Assembly (NCBI RefSeq): GCF_019649055.1
Contig: NW_026570247.1
Location: forward strand, 1,116,001 to 1,180,000
Direction: 5' to 3'
Origin: Paramacrobiotus metropolitanus
Taxonomy: Eukaryota; Tardigrada; Eutardigrada; Parachela; Macrobiotidae
Length of the DNA: 64,000 nucleotides
Positions 30,100-41,325 of the stretch are shown here, piece after piece. Numbering within the stretch: position 1 is the stretch's first letter; the number at the start of each line of letters is the position of its first letter. A program made the translations under genes and the position numbers. Under the pieces are notes generated by a model, which was not told the origin of the DNA, made no database searches, and saw nothing but the letters and a program-made list of their open reading frames with translations.

Positions 30100-32480
30100 C
30101 ACGACGCCGCGGGGATTTTTAAAGTTTGATTTTACTAACGCGTTCAACACAGTCCGCCGAGACAAACTGTTGGAGAAAGTTTTTGAGCGGATACCTGCAT
30201 ATTACAATATTGTTCTTTCAGCTTAAGCAGAAGCTACAACTTTGTTCTGCGTTTCCCCTAGTAGTGGTGTAACCATTCCGTCCATTAGTGGTGTGCAGCA
30301 GGGCGCCCCTTGCGCTCCTATGTATTATGGTTTATAGACGCACGATGTCTCCTCACAAAGCAATGCCGAAATAAACCTCTGGTATCTGGATGACGGTGTC
30401 TCCGCTTGCGATCCGGAAGCAGTAAGAGATACCTTCGTGAACATGCAAGGAGCAGCCGCCACTGTGGGCTTACAGTTGAACACGGCAAAGTGTGTACTGT
30501 ACGACGGCGGAGCCCCAGAAGAACACGAACACCAGAACATAGTCCAGTCTTTCCTAACCGTAGCACCCGATATCTGACTGTCCAAACCGGAAGAACTAGA
30601 ACTGCTGGGCTCTCCGCTGTTGAACCAAGATGTTGCGGGCGCGTTATTAAGGAAGGTCGGTCAAGCACAAGTGCTTGCCGACCAGCTCGGTATATTATTG
30701 CTTTCACATCAAGCGCTATTTTTGTTGAAGAACTGTTTGTCGCTGCCGAAATTGTTGTATCTTCTTAGAACGTCACCGTGTTGGCAATTTCCGGATGAGC
30801 TAAAGAAATTTGATGACGTCGTCCATTTGAAAGCAGAACAGCTGACCAACGTAGCAATGTCCAGCTCAGTAAGCGAGCGAGCCTCTTTACCCACGAAAAT
30901 TAGTGGCCTGGGTATGATTAACGCAGCGGATGTCGCGCTAGCTGCCTACGCCTCATCTGTTCACGGTGCGACCGGAATGGTATGCAGCAGCGTCACTATA
31001 AAAGACAGGTGCAATCACCCAACAGAAGCCTGGACAAATCGGTTTTCCATGGCACCCCCGCGCACAAAAAGTCGCTGTTTCCAGTCGGTCTGGACAACAC
31101 TGCAGCATACGCAGAAAACGACCCGCATGATAGATAACGCCGACGTATTCACCTCTGCTCGCCTGTTGGCTTCTCCGCCTCACCCGGACATTTGGGAGTG
31201 TGACATTTCGCCGCAATTAAATTCGTCGCACGACTTTTCGCCGCAAAGAAATTTCGCCGCGGGCCATTTTGACGATGGGACACTTCGGTTAGGGACAATT
31301 TGCATTGAGACATTTTGACTTTGCGACATTTTGACGCAAGACGTCTGGTCGCGGACGCTTCGCCGCAGAAGCGTTCGACACGCTTATTTTATGCAGGTTT
31401 TCCGGGTTTCTTGGGAGGTTTTCTTCAGTCTTTTGGGCTTCTTAAGTTGTTCTAAGGATATTCTTAGGTTGGCCCTAAGTTATTCTTAGGCTATTCTTAG
31501 GTTTCTTAGGTTATTCGTAGGTTATCCTTAGGTAATTCTTAGGTTATTCTTAGGTTAATCTTAGGTTTCCTAGGTTTCTTAGGTTATTCTTAGGTTTCTT
31601 AGGTTATTCTTAGGTTCTTAGGGTTTCCTGATGGTTCTTAGCCTTCGTATTTTTAAATGTTTTCCTGCTAAAATGGACTTTTCGTCAAAAGAGCCCGGCG
31701 GCGAAATGTCTCGGCGTCGAAACGGCTGGACGACGGATTGTCTGGCGGCGTAATGTCCTGCCGGTTAAATGTCCGGCGACGAAGCGTCGCAAGACGAGAT
31801 GACCTTGCGGCGAAATGTCTGCGACCAAAAGTCCTGCGACGAGTTGTCGGCGGCGAAATATCGCGGTGTCCTTCTCCGCACCGGAGTCGCGTGCATGGTT
31901 ATCTCCCTTACCAGTTTCTATTTTCTCGATTTACTGGAAGACACACACTTGCGCATCGGCGTTGCGCGACGGTTGGGAGCTCCTGTCTGCCGGTGCGGTA
32001 GTATTGTAGACAGTCTAGGACACCATGGGCTGGTGTGCAAGTTAGCGAAAGCAAGACAAAGTGTGCACGCTGTCTTGACGAAGCGACTACACGGGCTTTG
32101 AGTTCGGCAAAAGTGCCATCGTCACTCAAGCCGGCGGGCTTGGAGAGAGGCGATGGAAAGCGGCCCGACGGTGTGACAGCTTTTTCTTGGAAAGATGGAA
32201 AGCCGCTGTTGTGGGATGTAACCGTGGCGGACACATTTGCAAAAACCATCGCACAGACGTCCAGAGAGCTGGGTAGCGCAGAGAAAATACGGGAAAACCG
32301 TAAGCTTGGAAAGTATGGAAGGCTGGCAGACCGTTAAATCGTTCAACCGCTAACGTTCGAAACTACGGGTATATTCGGACCACTGTCGAAGAAGTTTTTC
32401 AAAGAGCTGTCGAGAAAGATCATCTACAGTACAGGCAGTTTCCGCTTAGAAGGAGTTTTACCCCAAAGAAATGGTACTGA
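30100..32480 (+). mobile_element. Decayed LINE: reverse transcriptase and C-terminal nuclease-like region
   Basis: Near 30115-30340 the translation shows DFTNAFN (RT motif A region) and GVQQGAP. Near 30375-30400 it shows WYLDDG, the catalytic YxDD box, followed by the thumb region to about 31195, with stops and frame changes. After an inserted element, 31860-32340 encodes a CxC ... HxxxC cluster (CRCGSIVDSLGHHGLVC), then DGKRPDG and LLWDVTVADT. This order resembles the CCHC plus PD-(D/E)XK restriction-like endonuclease found at the end of some LINEs. FGPLSKKFFKELSRKI near 32380 belongs to the usual C-terminal extension. The copy is dead. Only the 3' half is present. Confidence 0.75.
31200..31863. 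mobile_element. Foldback/MITE inserted in the LINE, with TTCTTAGGTTA core
   Basis: The ends are inverted forms of GCGGCGAAATGTC (left GTGACATTTCGCCGC at about 31199, right GCGGCGAAATATCGC to about 31863) and further copies of the word occur inside both arms. The core (about 31440-31640) is a degenerate 10-11-bp tandem of TTCTTAGGTTA. A related CCTAGG-type stretch lies in the gene A intron at 12810-12890. Confidence 0.6.
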
Positions 32481-32699
32481 GATTCAATGCAAGTTCTGTT
32501 CTCGGTACGTTAAACGATATGATAGAGAAGAAAGATGTGTGCTTTGCCTCTCATTTGGCTGAACGGAAATGATGTTATGATTTTGTTGTTAATTGATACT
32601 ATTGTATTAATTTTCCAGCATGATTCTCTGATAAATACATTGCTTATATAACATTAATGCGCCGTTTGCATTTCCGGGCTGCTATGGAAACGTTTAAAC

Positions 32700-33270
32700 T
32701 GAGCATATCAAAAAAAGGAGAATAAAGATTTTAAAAGATGGCGGCATTTTTTCTCACATTATGTGTTGAAAATATATCCTGCCAGATGAATAATTTTTCG
32801 ATTCCCACCTTTTGTTAGCGGCGACCGCACGTTCGGTCATCAACAACAAGTTTCAGATCAAAAATGACGATCGTTAAAAAAATTACTGCATTTTTTTACA
32901 TGCTGTTTTGCAAATATATCTTGCCAGATGAATACTATTTTGATTTCTACATTTTTTAAAATTAGATCAACCGCCCGGGACCCTACAAAAAGTATCAGAA
33001 TGAATCCATTAAAGAAAATTAAAAAAATAAATATTAATAAAAAGACGGCATCTTTCTCACATGCTGTTTAAAAAATATATTACGCTAGATGTACCGTTTC
33101 TCTTTTTTTGATTTCCGCGTCTTGCTAACGCCGTCCGGATGTATATCCTGCCTGATGAACACCTTTTCGATTTCCACGTTTTGTTATCAGCATTCGCACC
33201 TTCGGTCATCTGCGACAAGTGTCAGATCAAATTTCTCGAGGAAGATAACAAAAATGAAGATCATTAAAAA
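32700..33270 (+). repeat. Degenerate tandem units, LINE-tail-like
   Basis: Repeated GCGGCATTTTTTCTCACAT, AATATATCCTGCCAGATGAA and TTTCGATTTCCAC words with about 130-150-bp spacing, in the same orientation as the repeat at 28740-29900. Confidence 0.6.
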
Positions 33271-33282
33271 AATACTTGTAGT

Positions 33283-33400
33283 GGGCCCGGGCTAGTATGG
33301 GCAGATTGCGCACTTTTAAGCTCACGGTTTTTCGGGTTTCGGCCTGTGCCTAGCGGAGAACTGGATACCTGCTGTGCTTGACTGTGTAGAAATCATGGGT
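33283..33400 (+). repeat. Dispersed repeat shared with 50890-51130 and 55050-55200
   Basis: GGGCCCGGGCTAGTATGGGCAGAT and CGGCCTGTGCCTAGCGGAGAACTGG occur here. The reverse complement of the second part is at about 50915-50960, and of the first part at about 55162-55195. The stretch 33400-33820 shows nothing else. Confidence 0.55.
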
Positions 33401-33825
33401 GATCTATTTACACGTGTTTGGAAAGTTCCCATTAAGTCGTCATTTAAAAAACAATGGACTAGATGGTCACACATGTTGCTGGTAATGGGGTCACTGTGAC
33501 ATCACTGGCGCTCCATCGCCAACCATTTCGCCAAGAAAATTTTACTTTCGTAAGTTTTTAGGAGCAACTTTTCGCGGTAACTAAATTTAGTTGCTCCTCG
33601 ATCGCTCTATCGTTCATATCAAAAAAGGAATCGGTACGCGCTTCAGAAATTCTGGAAGTGCATGCAAGACTTAACTATACAAAACAATCAATGGCGAGTA
33701 GCACATGTATTGCTGGTGAAGCTTCCTTTTTACATGTATGCGGTCGAGAGCGCCAGGCGAAACTAATGCCCGTTGGAGTATAGTAGAAAGCGGGACCGGC
33801 TTCCGACAAAATAGCGATCAGCTGT

Positions 33826-34340
33826 TCAGCAAGCGGAGCCCGAATGGAACGCCCGAGATGGGCTGCGGCTGGTTGGCGGGCACTGCAGGCTGCGACGGAC
33901 GAGCAGCTTGAGCACGTAATTGCAATCCGACGGCGCACGCACAACCCGGGCGGTGGAGGTTGGCTGCGGATTCTCCACTTTCACGTCGTCATCATAGCTA
34001 TCGTCTACGGTAATGACTTGCAGGTTAACTGGTGGAATGGCTTGCTCGTCAGCACGCATCTGGCGGATAAAGTAGACGGCAGCCTGGTGGTGCTTGGCGA
34101 GCTCTTCGTGGCTTTCCTCGGTCAACATCTATTACGGGATGTACCCGGCAGGCTGCAGAAACATCCCACGCTTAATACGCAATGTGGGTTTAATACAAAT
34201 TTAGGGTTACTATAATTGTGTAGACAACGTACGTAGTTACGTACCGTCTTGCTGAGGGCATCGATTTCGGCTAAACGAAGACTAATGGCGAACACCAAGT
34301 CTTCGTTAACCGCAAGGTGCATGACCAGAGGATGCGCCAT
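33826..34340 (-). CDS. Small two-exon gene, unknown product
   Basis: Exon 1 starts at ATG 34340 (CACCAACATGGCG) and ends at about 34244 before GTACGT. Exon 2 begins at about 34128 after AATAG and both are phase 0. The product begins MAHPLVMHLAVNEDLVFAIS, continues with a helical EESHEELAKHHQAAVYFIRQ segment and an acidic VITVDDSYDDDVKVENPQ part whose VKVE fits a SUMO-acceptor consensus. The end is uncertain. A TTTATA-type box lies about 20 bases upstream. No family is recognised. It could be a nuclear protein, but that is inference from composition only. Confidence 0.35.
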
Positions 34341-34820
34341 GTTGGTGGTATAAAGTAAGCAGTATAATAAGGCAAAGAAAATGTATGAAAACTGGGAACG
34401 CTGTGCAAGAAATAATATTTACGTAGCGTTGCTGATCGGTCATTAATTTCACTCGGCAGACGAAATGCAGCAACTGAGTCTGCTTGAAAGGCAGTACAAT
34501 GCATTTATGTAAGATTAGCGTGGGTCACCAGCAAGTTGAAAGCAACGTTGTCAAGGAAACGCTGATTGGGAATCACTACGGACGCAACACACTCATAGAC
34601 GCATACAGGTTATGCAATTGAACGCTACAATATTATACATTGTTTGTTTGGGTTGCGCGCTATTGTAGAGCAATAACAAATAAACCATGTATACGGTAAC
34701 GATTACATGGTGCATGCACTTGGCAGCCCGTGTAAAATACCAGGTACCGCATTGTTCTGATTATATAAAAAGTAAAATTATTAAACAGGACACAAGACAA
34801 GTTCGTGCTAGCATTAATTT
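34341..34820. other. Spacer, nothing firm
   Basis: AT-rich, with TATA-like words near 34350-34360. I see no gene or repeat that I can support. Confidence 0.35.
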
Positions 34821-34829
34821 GAATCGTTC

Positions 34830-35321
34830 AATCAGAATGGAAACGTATAAATACTTAATAAGACTTAACAGCGATATACGGGAAATTGTTCTTGACGGTC
34901 ATAGAGTGGATAATATTGTATGGGCTAGTTAGAGCGCTTCACTTGTGTCACAAAAATAAGCGCAATTAGCTGTGAAATTTATAAACTTCGAGGACTGCAC
35001 ATTTTACCGTCGTTACGAGTACTGATGCTCCACGACAATTTTCTGAGCGATATGGATGACCTGTTTGAAGTGTCCAGCATTAGAAAACTGTCCTTCGGTT
35101 ATAACCATTTAGTATTTCCGTTCCAAGTTGAAAAGTTAAAAAATTTAACTAGTCTTCGTGCATTGGACCTTAGCTACAATCCGCTTTTATACCGGAAAGA
35201 TTTCGATATTACCATGCGTTTGCGCTTTCCAAAACTCCAGTGGCGCACGATAAGCTGCGAAAGCTTTGAAAGCGAGAATGAAACAGAACACGACGGCAGC
35301 AGTTGGTTTTTGCATGACTGA
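34830..35321 (+). CDS. Leucine-rich-repeat protein fragment
   Basis: A first coding stretch (about 34838-34920) ends in SDIREIVLDGHRV, the start of an LRR. After a short AT-rich gap (about 34921-34967) the frame resumes with LRGLHILPSLRVLMLHDNFL, SIRKLSFGYNHL and LTSLRALDLSYNPLLYRKDF, three LRR units, ending with a C-terminal cap-like tail and stop at 35319-35321. The spacing is about 22-24 residues per unit as in LRR proteins without a signal peptide. The splice junction is not resolved: GTATGG is a possible donor, but the phases do not match cleanly. It could be a complete short gene or the end of a longer one. Confidence 0.5.
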
Positions 35322-35457
35322 GATAAAGCATTCTAGTAACCCATGTGATGTTAAGATAATCTTGAAGGTTAAGTTTTTGGATATCTCTAGTGTTTGTATG
35401 CCGATCATGCTCCGTTAGAGCTCGGTTTAGAATTTCTCTCTCCTACAGCTACGTATA

Positions 35458-36302
35458 ATGGTAACGTTCAATCTCTACCTAGTCCATCATCGAGTTAACG
35501 GACGGGTAAACGAGGTTCCGCTACTAGTTACAAATGGGCTCACCGGAATTGGTTTCGATCTCCAGGACGGGGAAGTTCCGGCAGTTTCCAGCTCGACCGC
35601 ATCACTTGATTGGTTGGACGACCTTTTGTTTCCAGCTGTCAGTGCTCTACCGGTAGTGCAATGGTCGTACCAGGAAGCTGCGATCCCTACGCTCACTGAG
35701 GATGTTGCGCTACCGCTTGGTCAGTCCGATTGCTCCCTGACTCCACCCAGAACCATTTCGCTATACCGGAAATCGTGTGAAAAGTCAGTAGCCGCGGAGT
35801 ACCGGATGCCACACTTAACCACATTCCTGAACCTACAACACCGGAGCCAGAAAAAGGCAGTCAGAAGAAGGAGCGGGCTAAAGAGCATGTTATGCTGAAA
35901 GTCCAGCCCCGTCAGCCTACAATTAAAGCTGGCAAGCTCCACTGCTACATTCAAAGTGCAGGGTGCACTGAACTTGTTGTCATTACGGAGCCGTGGACGC
36001 AGCTCAGTGAAAACGGCAACATGTTCGGCCGCATTGTCTTGTACTTGCTGAACGGAAGTTGGAAGGAGGATATGGCTGACGCTACAGTCAATACGAAGAA
36101 GAACTGGGTGCCACGCGAATTGTATCGGCAGTACTCTAGCACATTTCGATTGCGTTTTTTCCGATCAAACCAGCGTAAGACCTGTTTTTTTCGATTTGTG
36201 CAATTGGCTGATGATCTAGAGTTTTCAAGATGCCTCGTGGTTAACAGGTTAGCGATACCTTGTCAATTACCGCTCTCAGCTAATGATGCATGTGCGTGCT
36301 GA
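35458..36302 (+). CDS. Unknown protein in two overlapping frames
   Basis: From ATG 35458 a frame runs through LVTNGLTGIGFDLQDGEVPA and a Ser/Thr/Pro-rich acidic part. Near 35760-35790 the protein-like reading moves to another frame, which gives IPEPTTPEPE, a basic SQKKERAKEH and a more compact part (KLHCYIQSAGCTELVV, GRIVLYLLNGSWKED) to a stop at 36300-36302. Acidic Ser/Pro region followed by a basic patch and a compact domain suits a transcription-factor-like protein, but no family is recognised. The frame change is either an indel or an unseen small intron. Confidence 0.35.
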
Positions 36303-36993
36303 TGCTTAAGAACCTGATTTAGTCGTTCCCGGTAACGATTACCTTGACAGTGATGAAGAGGAAATTCAATAAAGCTAACAATACAATGTACAACTACATA
36401 GTAAGCTTTGTTTTACGTAATTATAATAGACTGTGGTAAATTAGTAAACGTACCATCAAGAGAATGAGAATATGTCTTTTATTAGATTCAGAACATAAAA
36501 TTAGTATAAATTGTTTTAACAGCTACAAGATTCAACAGAGCGCAAACGTGTGTTTAACTAGGAACTGACTAAAAATAAGACCAACACCAAATATGTACGT
36601 GACGGATTTGAAAATGTTCAGAAAGTACAGATTGCGCAACGTATTTTATCATGATTTGGCAAACATTTTTCTGACAATAAAGATTCCTAATGAGTTTATG
36701 ATTAATTTGGTATACGTTCCGCCTTTTAATACCATTTGAGTACATGTTAGGATACACATGAAAAACAACATACTGTTAAAACATGTACAGAAAGAAAAAG
36801 TGTTAACTGAATCCCGATTGACATAATCTGGCAAAACTGAACAAATGGAGGAACACATTAATTGCGCAACGAAATAAGTCGTGACAAAAGAAGAGTTAAC
36901 GAGTAGACAATAGTGGCAAATAATAAATAACACGCTGATGAAAGGAACGCCATAACCATCTCAAAGGTCACTCTGATACACCCCCTGTAAAAG
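36303..36993. other. AT-rich spacer, nothing recognised
   Basis: Contains an AATAAA-type signal near 36369 that could end the gene at 35458-36302. No other feature. Confidence 0.35.
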
Positions 36994-37300
36994 TCAATAC
37001 CTGGAGTACTGAAAGTAACAAAAAAACCAATTCGTACCGTTGGAATGGGTAGTTATTCGGGCCACGTACGCCAAGGTGACATGCACTGCAGTGGCCGTTT
37101 TAATACCGGTGAAAATGTGTGTCGGTGAGGCCAGAATCATGGCCATTTCGCCACCATGCAAACCGTATGACCACCTACCGGCTGTGCGGGTGTAGTGCTG
37201 CGAATTCACAGCAAAACGCAGGTAAGTAGCTCCATCGCAGTCCAGCTTGGTGGGACCGTAGCAGTATCGGTTCCTCCCCAGCTAATTACGATGTGACCTT
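36994..37300 (-). CDS. Possible exon of an unknown gene
   Basis: Read on the minus strand from an acceptor-like TTAG near 37285, an open frame gives NRYCYGPTKLDCDGATYLRF, then AVNSQHYTRTAGRWSYGLHG, a hydrophobic part and a stop at 36994. Two Cys near the start and aromatic residues resemble a small extracellular domain. Upstream minus-strand sequence to about 37586 is also open in another frame. The gene structure is not solved. Confidence 0.25.
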
Positions 37301-37694
37301 TGGTCCCCGGGGCCGGTAATGGCGTGCACAGAGGTAATGTCCACAAGAGACTGACGGAGGGCTGCTGGGATTCACACCAAGCAAATTGGTATTCAAAATC
37401 GAAACTAATGCGACGAAATTCCACATCAAATGAGCACTTGCAAAAAGCCATTTTTGCAATCAAGAAGTAACGCTCAGTGAATGATCGAATATCTGAATGT
37501 GTCTTGCTGAGCTGAATAAATTTTGATCGTAAAATAACGTAACCAGGTACGTTGCTGGGTGCCATGTATCGTACTCGGACACCCATGTACGGTACAACTG
37601 TACATGTCGAGCAGAACGTTGCGGTAGGTTAAGTAAACCTTTCATTATTTCGCTTGTCGGTAGGGGCCAATTTTTTTAGTGTAAAAAGACTGCA

Positions 37695-37972
37695 ATGATT
37701 GCCGGTTTAACTGATTTGCTACCGGACATCGAACCATACCAACTGTCGGCTGACGATGTTGCGGATTGCGCCGCCTTGGCAGCCATGGACGGCTGGGATG
37801 AAAAGATCAGAGCGGCCTATATCAATCAGGCGGCCAGCCAGCAGCATCCACGGAAGATCGGATACCATTCATTAATATTGATGAACACGTCACCATTGAC
37901 TGCACCGGATACAAATTCTCGAAGAAGTACAAGCTGCACTTCAAGCGCTTTGCAGTAAAAGTAAGCCCAAAT
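37695..37972 (+). CDS. Possible coding exon with donor site and one frame break
   Basis: ATG 37695 begins MIAGLTDLLPDIEPYQLSAD and continues as an acidic helical segment. Near 37855 the protein-like frame shifts by one and gives INIDEHVTIDCTGYKFSKKY and FKRFAVK, ending exactly at a GTAAGC donor. It lies about 190 bp before the polymerase fossil and in the same direction, so it may be part of that element or a separate host gene. Confidence 0.3.
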
Positions 37973-38159
37973 ATATAGTAACTTTTAAACCATTACAGAA
38001 TTCAGTTCGCAGTATTGTAGTTGTAGCACTCTGCAACGGTGCAGAGTGCTACAACACAGTGCTTTTACTTTTACAGTAGTACAGTTAACTGAGGCACTTT
38101 ATTTTTAAAGCACTTTATTTTTTTTATGCTGACATCCCATTTATAATTACGTTTAGCCT

Positions 38160-39710
38160 TGAGGTCATTCTGGAGTCTGTGTTAAAAAGCATCGGTGACA
38201 CTGAGCTCGTGCGTTTACGTATCGACTCGGACTCAATGGAACGCCCCGTTTTGGACTCCACCAATGCAAGGGTCACAGTTAGATGTAAAACGCTGGATGG
38301 ACGAGATTAAAAACTTTTGCAGTCTCATGAAGCCTTTATTTAGGATGATTCCTTTGAAATTTCTCTGCAGTAAACGGAAATTTCACACGAGGGTTGCCGG
38401 GAAGATGTGCCGCAACTATGACGTCAGAAATTACAGAAAATGCAATCGGTAATTTAAGTAAAAACCAGCGACAATTTGTGTTTGGCTCGAGCACTGGTAA
38501 TGGGTAAGGCGTACACAAACAAGGACAAAAAGCTCTGCCGCCGCCTTCGCCGTGGAAAAAAAACTGTGAACCAACGAAGCGAAAAAGTTAATTACCCGAG
38601 CCAACCTTGACAAAAGAGTGTTCAACCTTACCAACATTCCATTTTTTGAAACCGCTTTCCCGCAATATCAAATTATTATTATCGCCATTCTGGACCAGGG
38701 AAACCGAACTGTATACAGTGGCAAGGTAAAGAATCGTCACATTGTTTTGCTGCTGTACCAGAACCATTTTGGTCTCATGCTGCCACTCCCGGCATTTTTT
38801 AAGCGATCGTAATAGTGCTACCAATGTAACAAGGGTTACTCTAATCCCTCAACACATCGTTGCAGGATCGTTTGCCACCAGTGTTTCAGTCAGACTGTAA
38901 GCGTGACACGACAGATGTTATACACTGTACAGGCTGCAACCGACCGTTTTACGGAAAGTGGTGTTACGATCACCACAAAGTCGCAACAAAGAAGGATCGT
39001 GGTAACCGAACATGAACTCAAAAAACCTTGTGCAGCATGGTCCACGTATGTAAAGACTGTTTGTGCGACGTCTCCATGCGCAATCGAAAAGCAGGGAACG
39101 TCCACAAGTGTGTCAAGATTTATTGTAAAAACTGCAATGTGCACATCCTGCCAGAAACGCACAAATAACCGTGTTGCGGCGATCCTTAAAAGTTACATAT
39201 CACAGAGCGGCCGTCTTATCACCGCTGCCGCGTGATTTGAAAAAGCATCACTGGCCTTCTTTTTACCAGATCCTTGCGAAATGAAATCACAGATACATCA
39301 TCACCATCACATACACAAAAGCCGTAAAAGAAAGGAAAGTAGACTGTCCCAGTCATGTGGCAACTTAGACCATATACATCTTTACCAGTTTGACCAACTC
39401 TGCCCTCTCCAGTGTCTTTTGATTAGAAGTATAGTGGTTTGCAGGTGATCAAGACGTATCGGTTCAAAAAGGCAGGGATGCCGAGCGAAACAGCGAACGG
39501 TTATCGCACAAGAATGGGTCTGATTCAGACGGCTTGTCATTTTTATAGCGTTTGCGATGATAAGCATTGGTGATATGTGGCGGTTTGAGTCATCGCAACA
39601 CGGTTGATGTTTCATGCAGCCGCATTTAGTCACAACGGAGGATCGGCAGAAGAATCAGAACGCGCATTTTTTGCATTTCGATTTTGAGACTTATGTACGT
39701 GAAGATGGAG
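38160..39710 (+). pseudogene. Fossil of a Maverick/adintovirus-type protein-primed DNA polymerase B
   Basis: Three blocks typical of the N-terminal half of this polymerase group occur in order in broken frames: a region with VRLRIDS and DLCLAR-type box (NLCLARALVMGKAY at 38472-38513), a Cys/His-rich region (about 38910-39170) with CxxC ... CxxH pairs, and FDFETY (39677-39694), the exonuclease motif I (DxE) of family B polymerases. The polymerase palm with its DTD motif is not found further on. Several stops and frame changes interrupt it, so it is dead. I infer an old endogenous Maverick (Polinton) or adintovirus copy. No capsid, integrase or ATPase gene is seen beside it. Confidence 0.7.
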
Positions 39711-39774
39711 AGTTGTAGCGAAAATAGGCACGTCTCTGACCGACACCGGTATTCCACAACCGGAAGGCGTTGCA

Positions 39775-39890
39775 TTCTCAATATTAGCCTATTTCAGACT
39801 GCACGGTTTATGTTCCTTTCGGCTCCGGTTCCATGTGGAACCTTCGGTTCCGGGTTGTTTTACGTCCGTTCGCGACGAATATTGATAAGC
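39775..39890 (-). repeat. Dispersed repeat, copy 2 (reverse of 11320-11430)
   Basis: On the minus strand it reads GGACGTAAAACAACCCGGAA, GGTTCCACATGGAACCGGAG and TCTGAAATAGGCTAATATTG in the same order as 11330-11420. Confidence 0.7.
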
Positions 39891-39899
39891 AAAAGGTTT

Positions 39900-41325
39900 T
39901 ATAATGAATATTGGTAACTAATAAAAAAGGTCAAAATTTTACATGAAAATTGTTATGTAATACTATTAGTAACGTACCGTCGGCATAGTCGCCATCTTCT
40001 AGATGAAAGGTCACGTGTATAATAATAACTGGGAATAACGAATAACTTGTAACTTACTGTAAATTGCAACCAAAAAAACTGACGGAGTAACGATACGATT
40101 TTAACGTGCATGCGCATGGTGTTACATAGTGAAACCTTTAACGTGCAACCAGTGGATCCTGGACAGCGAGGCTCGTTGTCCAGGATGCACTTGTTGCACA
40201 ACCTTTGTACATGTGCGAACAATATAAGTGTTGTGACGAAACGGTAATATTATGTTTATTAAATTTCATGGTTTACAATTACCCGCAGGTTACGTACTTA
40301 ATGTATACCTAGTTGTCCATATATTTCTGTGTATGATCTGACCAGTGAAAAACACCGCAAAATATCCTGTTGGCTGTTTGTTACGGAAGCACCAACTCGC
40401 AGATCACAGTTATATGGGACGCTAACCAAATGCCAACTGTGGTATGCGATACGTTCAAACTTCAAAGACAATGGGCACCGCGCGTCTGATCAGGATATAT
40501 TAGTCAAGTTAACAATTGTACATATATTAACAAACATTATTATGCACGCAACTAAATACCGCGCAAACTGTGCGAATTAAATGAATTATTTATAAATTAC
40601 GCGATTTAAAGGTTATCGTTTCCAGGTTATTTCTGAGAGAATTCTGGAATATACCCAATACTTGCAATGAATTGGACATTTTAAATCGCATTAAATGCTT
40701 TTACAGTACAAAGTGCAAACTGTATGCTTATTTAACATTTACAGTACACTCATTCTATCAGGCTTGTACAGAATTATAATACTGTATAATTACAACAATA
40801 TAATACTGTATAAATCGTGTACCGTGGTATCTGACTTTGATACTGTTCCATACACCAGGCATATTGCTGTCCGGGGCTTCCGCTGGAAGCTACGGATCTC
40901 CAAGTGCGCTGGCTTAGATGGTGCTACGGCAGTTCCGTTGTAGCTGCAACGGATACCGTGAGCGACAACAGAAGATATTCTACCGGTATCCCGGTGCCGA
41001 CAAAGTCGACAGCACAAAAAAGCGCTCTTTAATTCCTGGTATGCGGTAGAGGGGCGGTTCCGGTGCAAACACGCTCATTGGCTATGTGAGTGGCCAAAGA
41101 ACAGAGAATTAAGCATAGCGCTAACAGGGCAAAATACATGTGCGCATTGTAATAAATCAGGTAAACGTAGTAACGCTTCAGTTGGCGCGTAAAAAGATTA
41201 AATCATTATGATCGTGGATTTAACAGGTTTTTGCAGTTCGTTTACGTAAAATACATATTCCGTGTGTTTATGCTTATTGAATACCCCGTCTGCATTTTTT
41301 ATAAATACCTAGCGTCTAACACAAT
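39900..41325. other. Spacer before the ISL2EU-type element
   Basis: Direct repeats of ATAATACTGTATAA at about 40778 and 40801. The left end of the transposon should lie in the last part of this stretch, but I could not define terminal repeats. Confidence 0.4.

Noticed and set aside
30318-30707. Minus-strand frame of 129 codons
   Set aside because: It is antisense to the reverse transcriptase YLDD region.
31440-31640. CRISPR-like array (regular TTCTTAGGTTA units)
   Set aside because: Units are 10-11 bp with no unique spacers, and the DNA is eukaryotic; it is a simple tandem repeat in a foldback element.
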